Positions 63,960 to 64,000 of a DNA stretch of 64,000 nt are shown here, in pieces. The DNA is from Bacillus sp. V2I10 (GTDB lineage: Bacteria; Bacillota; Bacilli; Bacillales; Bacillaceae), in contig NZ_JAUSYV010000001.1 of assembly GCF_030817055.1 (NCBI RefSeq), forward strand, positions 582,001 to 646,000, read 5' to 3'. How positions within the stretch are numbered: position 1 is the stretch's first letter; each line of letters opens with the position of its first letter. The notes beneath the pieces were generated by a model. It saw only the letters and a list, made by a program, of their open reading frames with translations, searched no databases and was not told the origin of the DNA. Made by a program: the position numbers and the translations under genes.

Positions 63960-64000
63960 ATGATTTCGCTTGTTGCTTTTATACTATTTATCGTCTTACT
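63960..64000 (+). CDS. Start of a membrane protein (cut by window end)
   Basis: ATG with AAAAGGGGTAGG upstream, followed by 13 hydrophobic codons (MISLVAFILFIVL) to the window edge. A Wzy-type polymerase or other membrane protein would fit the locus, but too little is visible to say. Confidence 0.5.
   Translation, partial: MISLVAFILFIVL

Overview
The window comes from a spore-forming, flagellated, low-to-mid GC member of the Bacillaceae. The evidence is mbl, spoIIID, spoIIQ, spoIID, flhO/flhP, a tyrosine-kinase/phosphatase capsule module and Bacillus-type gene order. Species cannot be fixed from the sequence alone; the gene set would suit a Metabacillus- or Priestia-like organism.

Layout. 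(1) 1-2.7 kb: a two-component system and an unknown gene. (2) 2.8-3.1 kb: three copies of a ~121-bp intergenic repeat (family 1), also present near 14.6 and 46.1 kb. (3) 3.2-14.2 kb: an 11-subunit nuoABCDHIJKLMN operon with no nuoEFG. NuoC carries a ~300-residue Ala/Lys repeat extension, and the operon is interrupted by a 383-bp gap holding 21-bp periodic arrays (family 2). (4) 14.3-18.7 kb: a ywzB-like gene, ywmB, murA, a VanZ-like gene and spoIID. (5) 18.9-31.1 kb: an accessory locus for the plant sulfosugar sulfoquinovose. It holds a sulfoquinovosidase with all expected specificity residues, a sugar isomerase, two near-identical transaldolases, an aldehyde dehydrogenase, a sodium symporter, an AEC-type permease, a DUF4867-like protein and two GntR/UTRA regulators. 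This matches the transaldolase (sulfo-TAL) route: sulfoquinovose to sulfofructose, transfer of a C3 unit to give fructose-6-phosphate plus sulfolactaldehyde, oxidation to sulfolactate, and export. (6) 31.2-41.2 kb: a core block with GNAT, VanZ, spoIIQ, usd-like leader ORF, spoIIID, mbl, flhO, flhP, an EpuA-like gene, fabZ, a NERD protein, a lipoprotein, ywpF, ywpG-like and ssbB under an apparent ComK box. (7) 41.3-46.3 kb on the minus strand: ywqB and the SNF2 helicase ywqA, the latter split by a +1 frameshift. (8) 46.4-47.0 kb: two tiny genes, the second directly behind a class-I cyclic-di-GMP riboswitch. (9) 47.1 kb to the end: an AT-rich surface-polysaccharide locus. It encodes the BY-kinase modulator/kinase/phosphatase, a UDP-sugar 4,6-dehydratase, GalU, an aminotransferase, an initiating phosphosugar transferase and a GNAT (a bacillosamine-like route), then a UDP-L-FucNAc route (CapE/CapF/CapG type), glycosyltransferases, a Wzx flippase, a UDP-glucose dehydrogenase and the start of a membrane protein that may be the polymerase.

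The most unusual observations are: the strictly 21-bp-phased decamer arrays at five intergenic sites; the duplicated sulfofructose transaldolase with duplicated promoter/operators and a 270-bp identical tract; the riboswitch feeding a 44-residue membrane protein; the ywqA frameshift at a CCC codon; and several translated-looking small ORFs.
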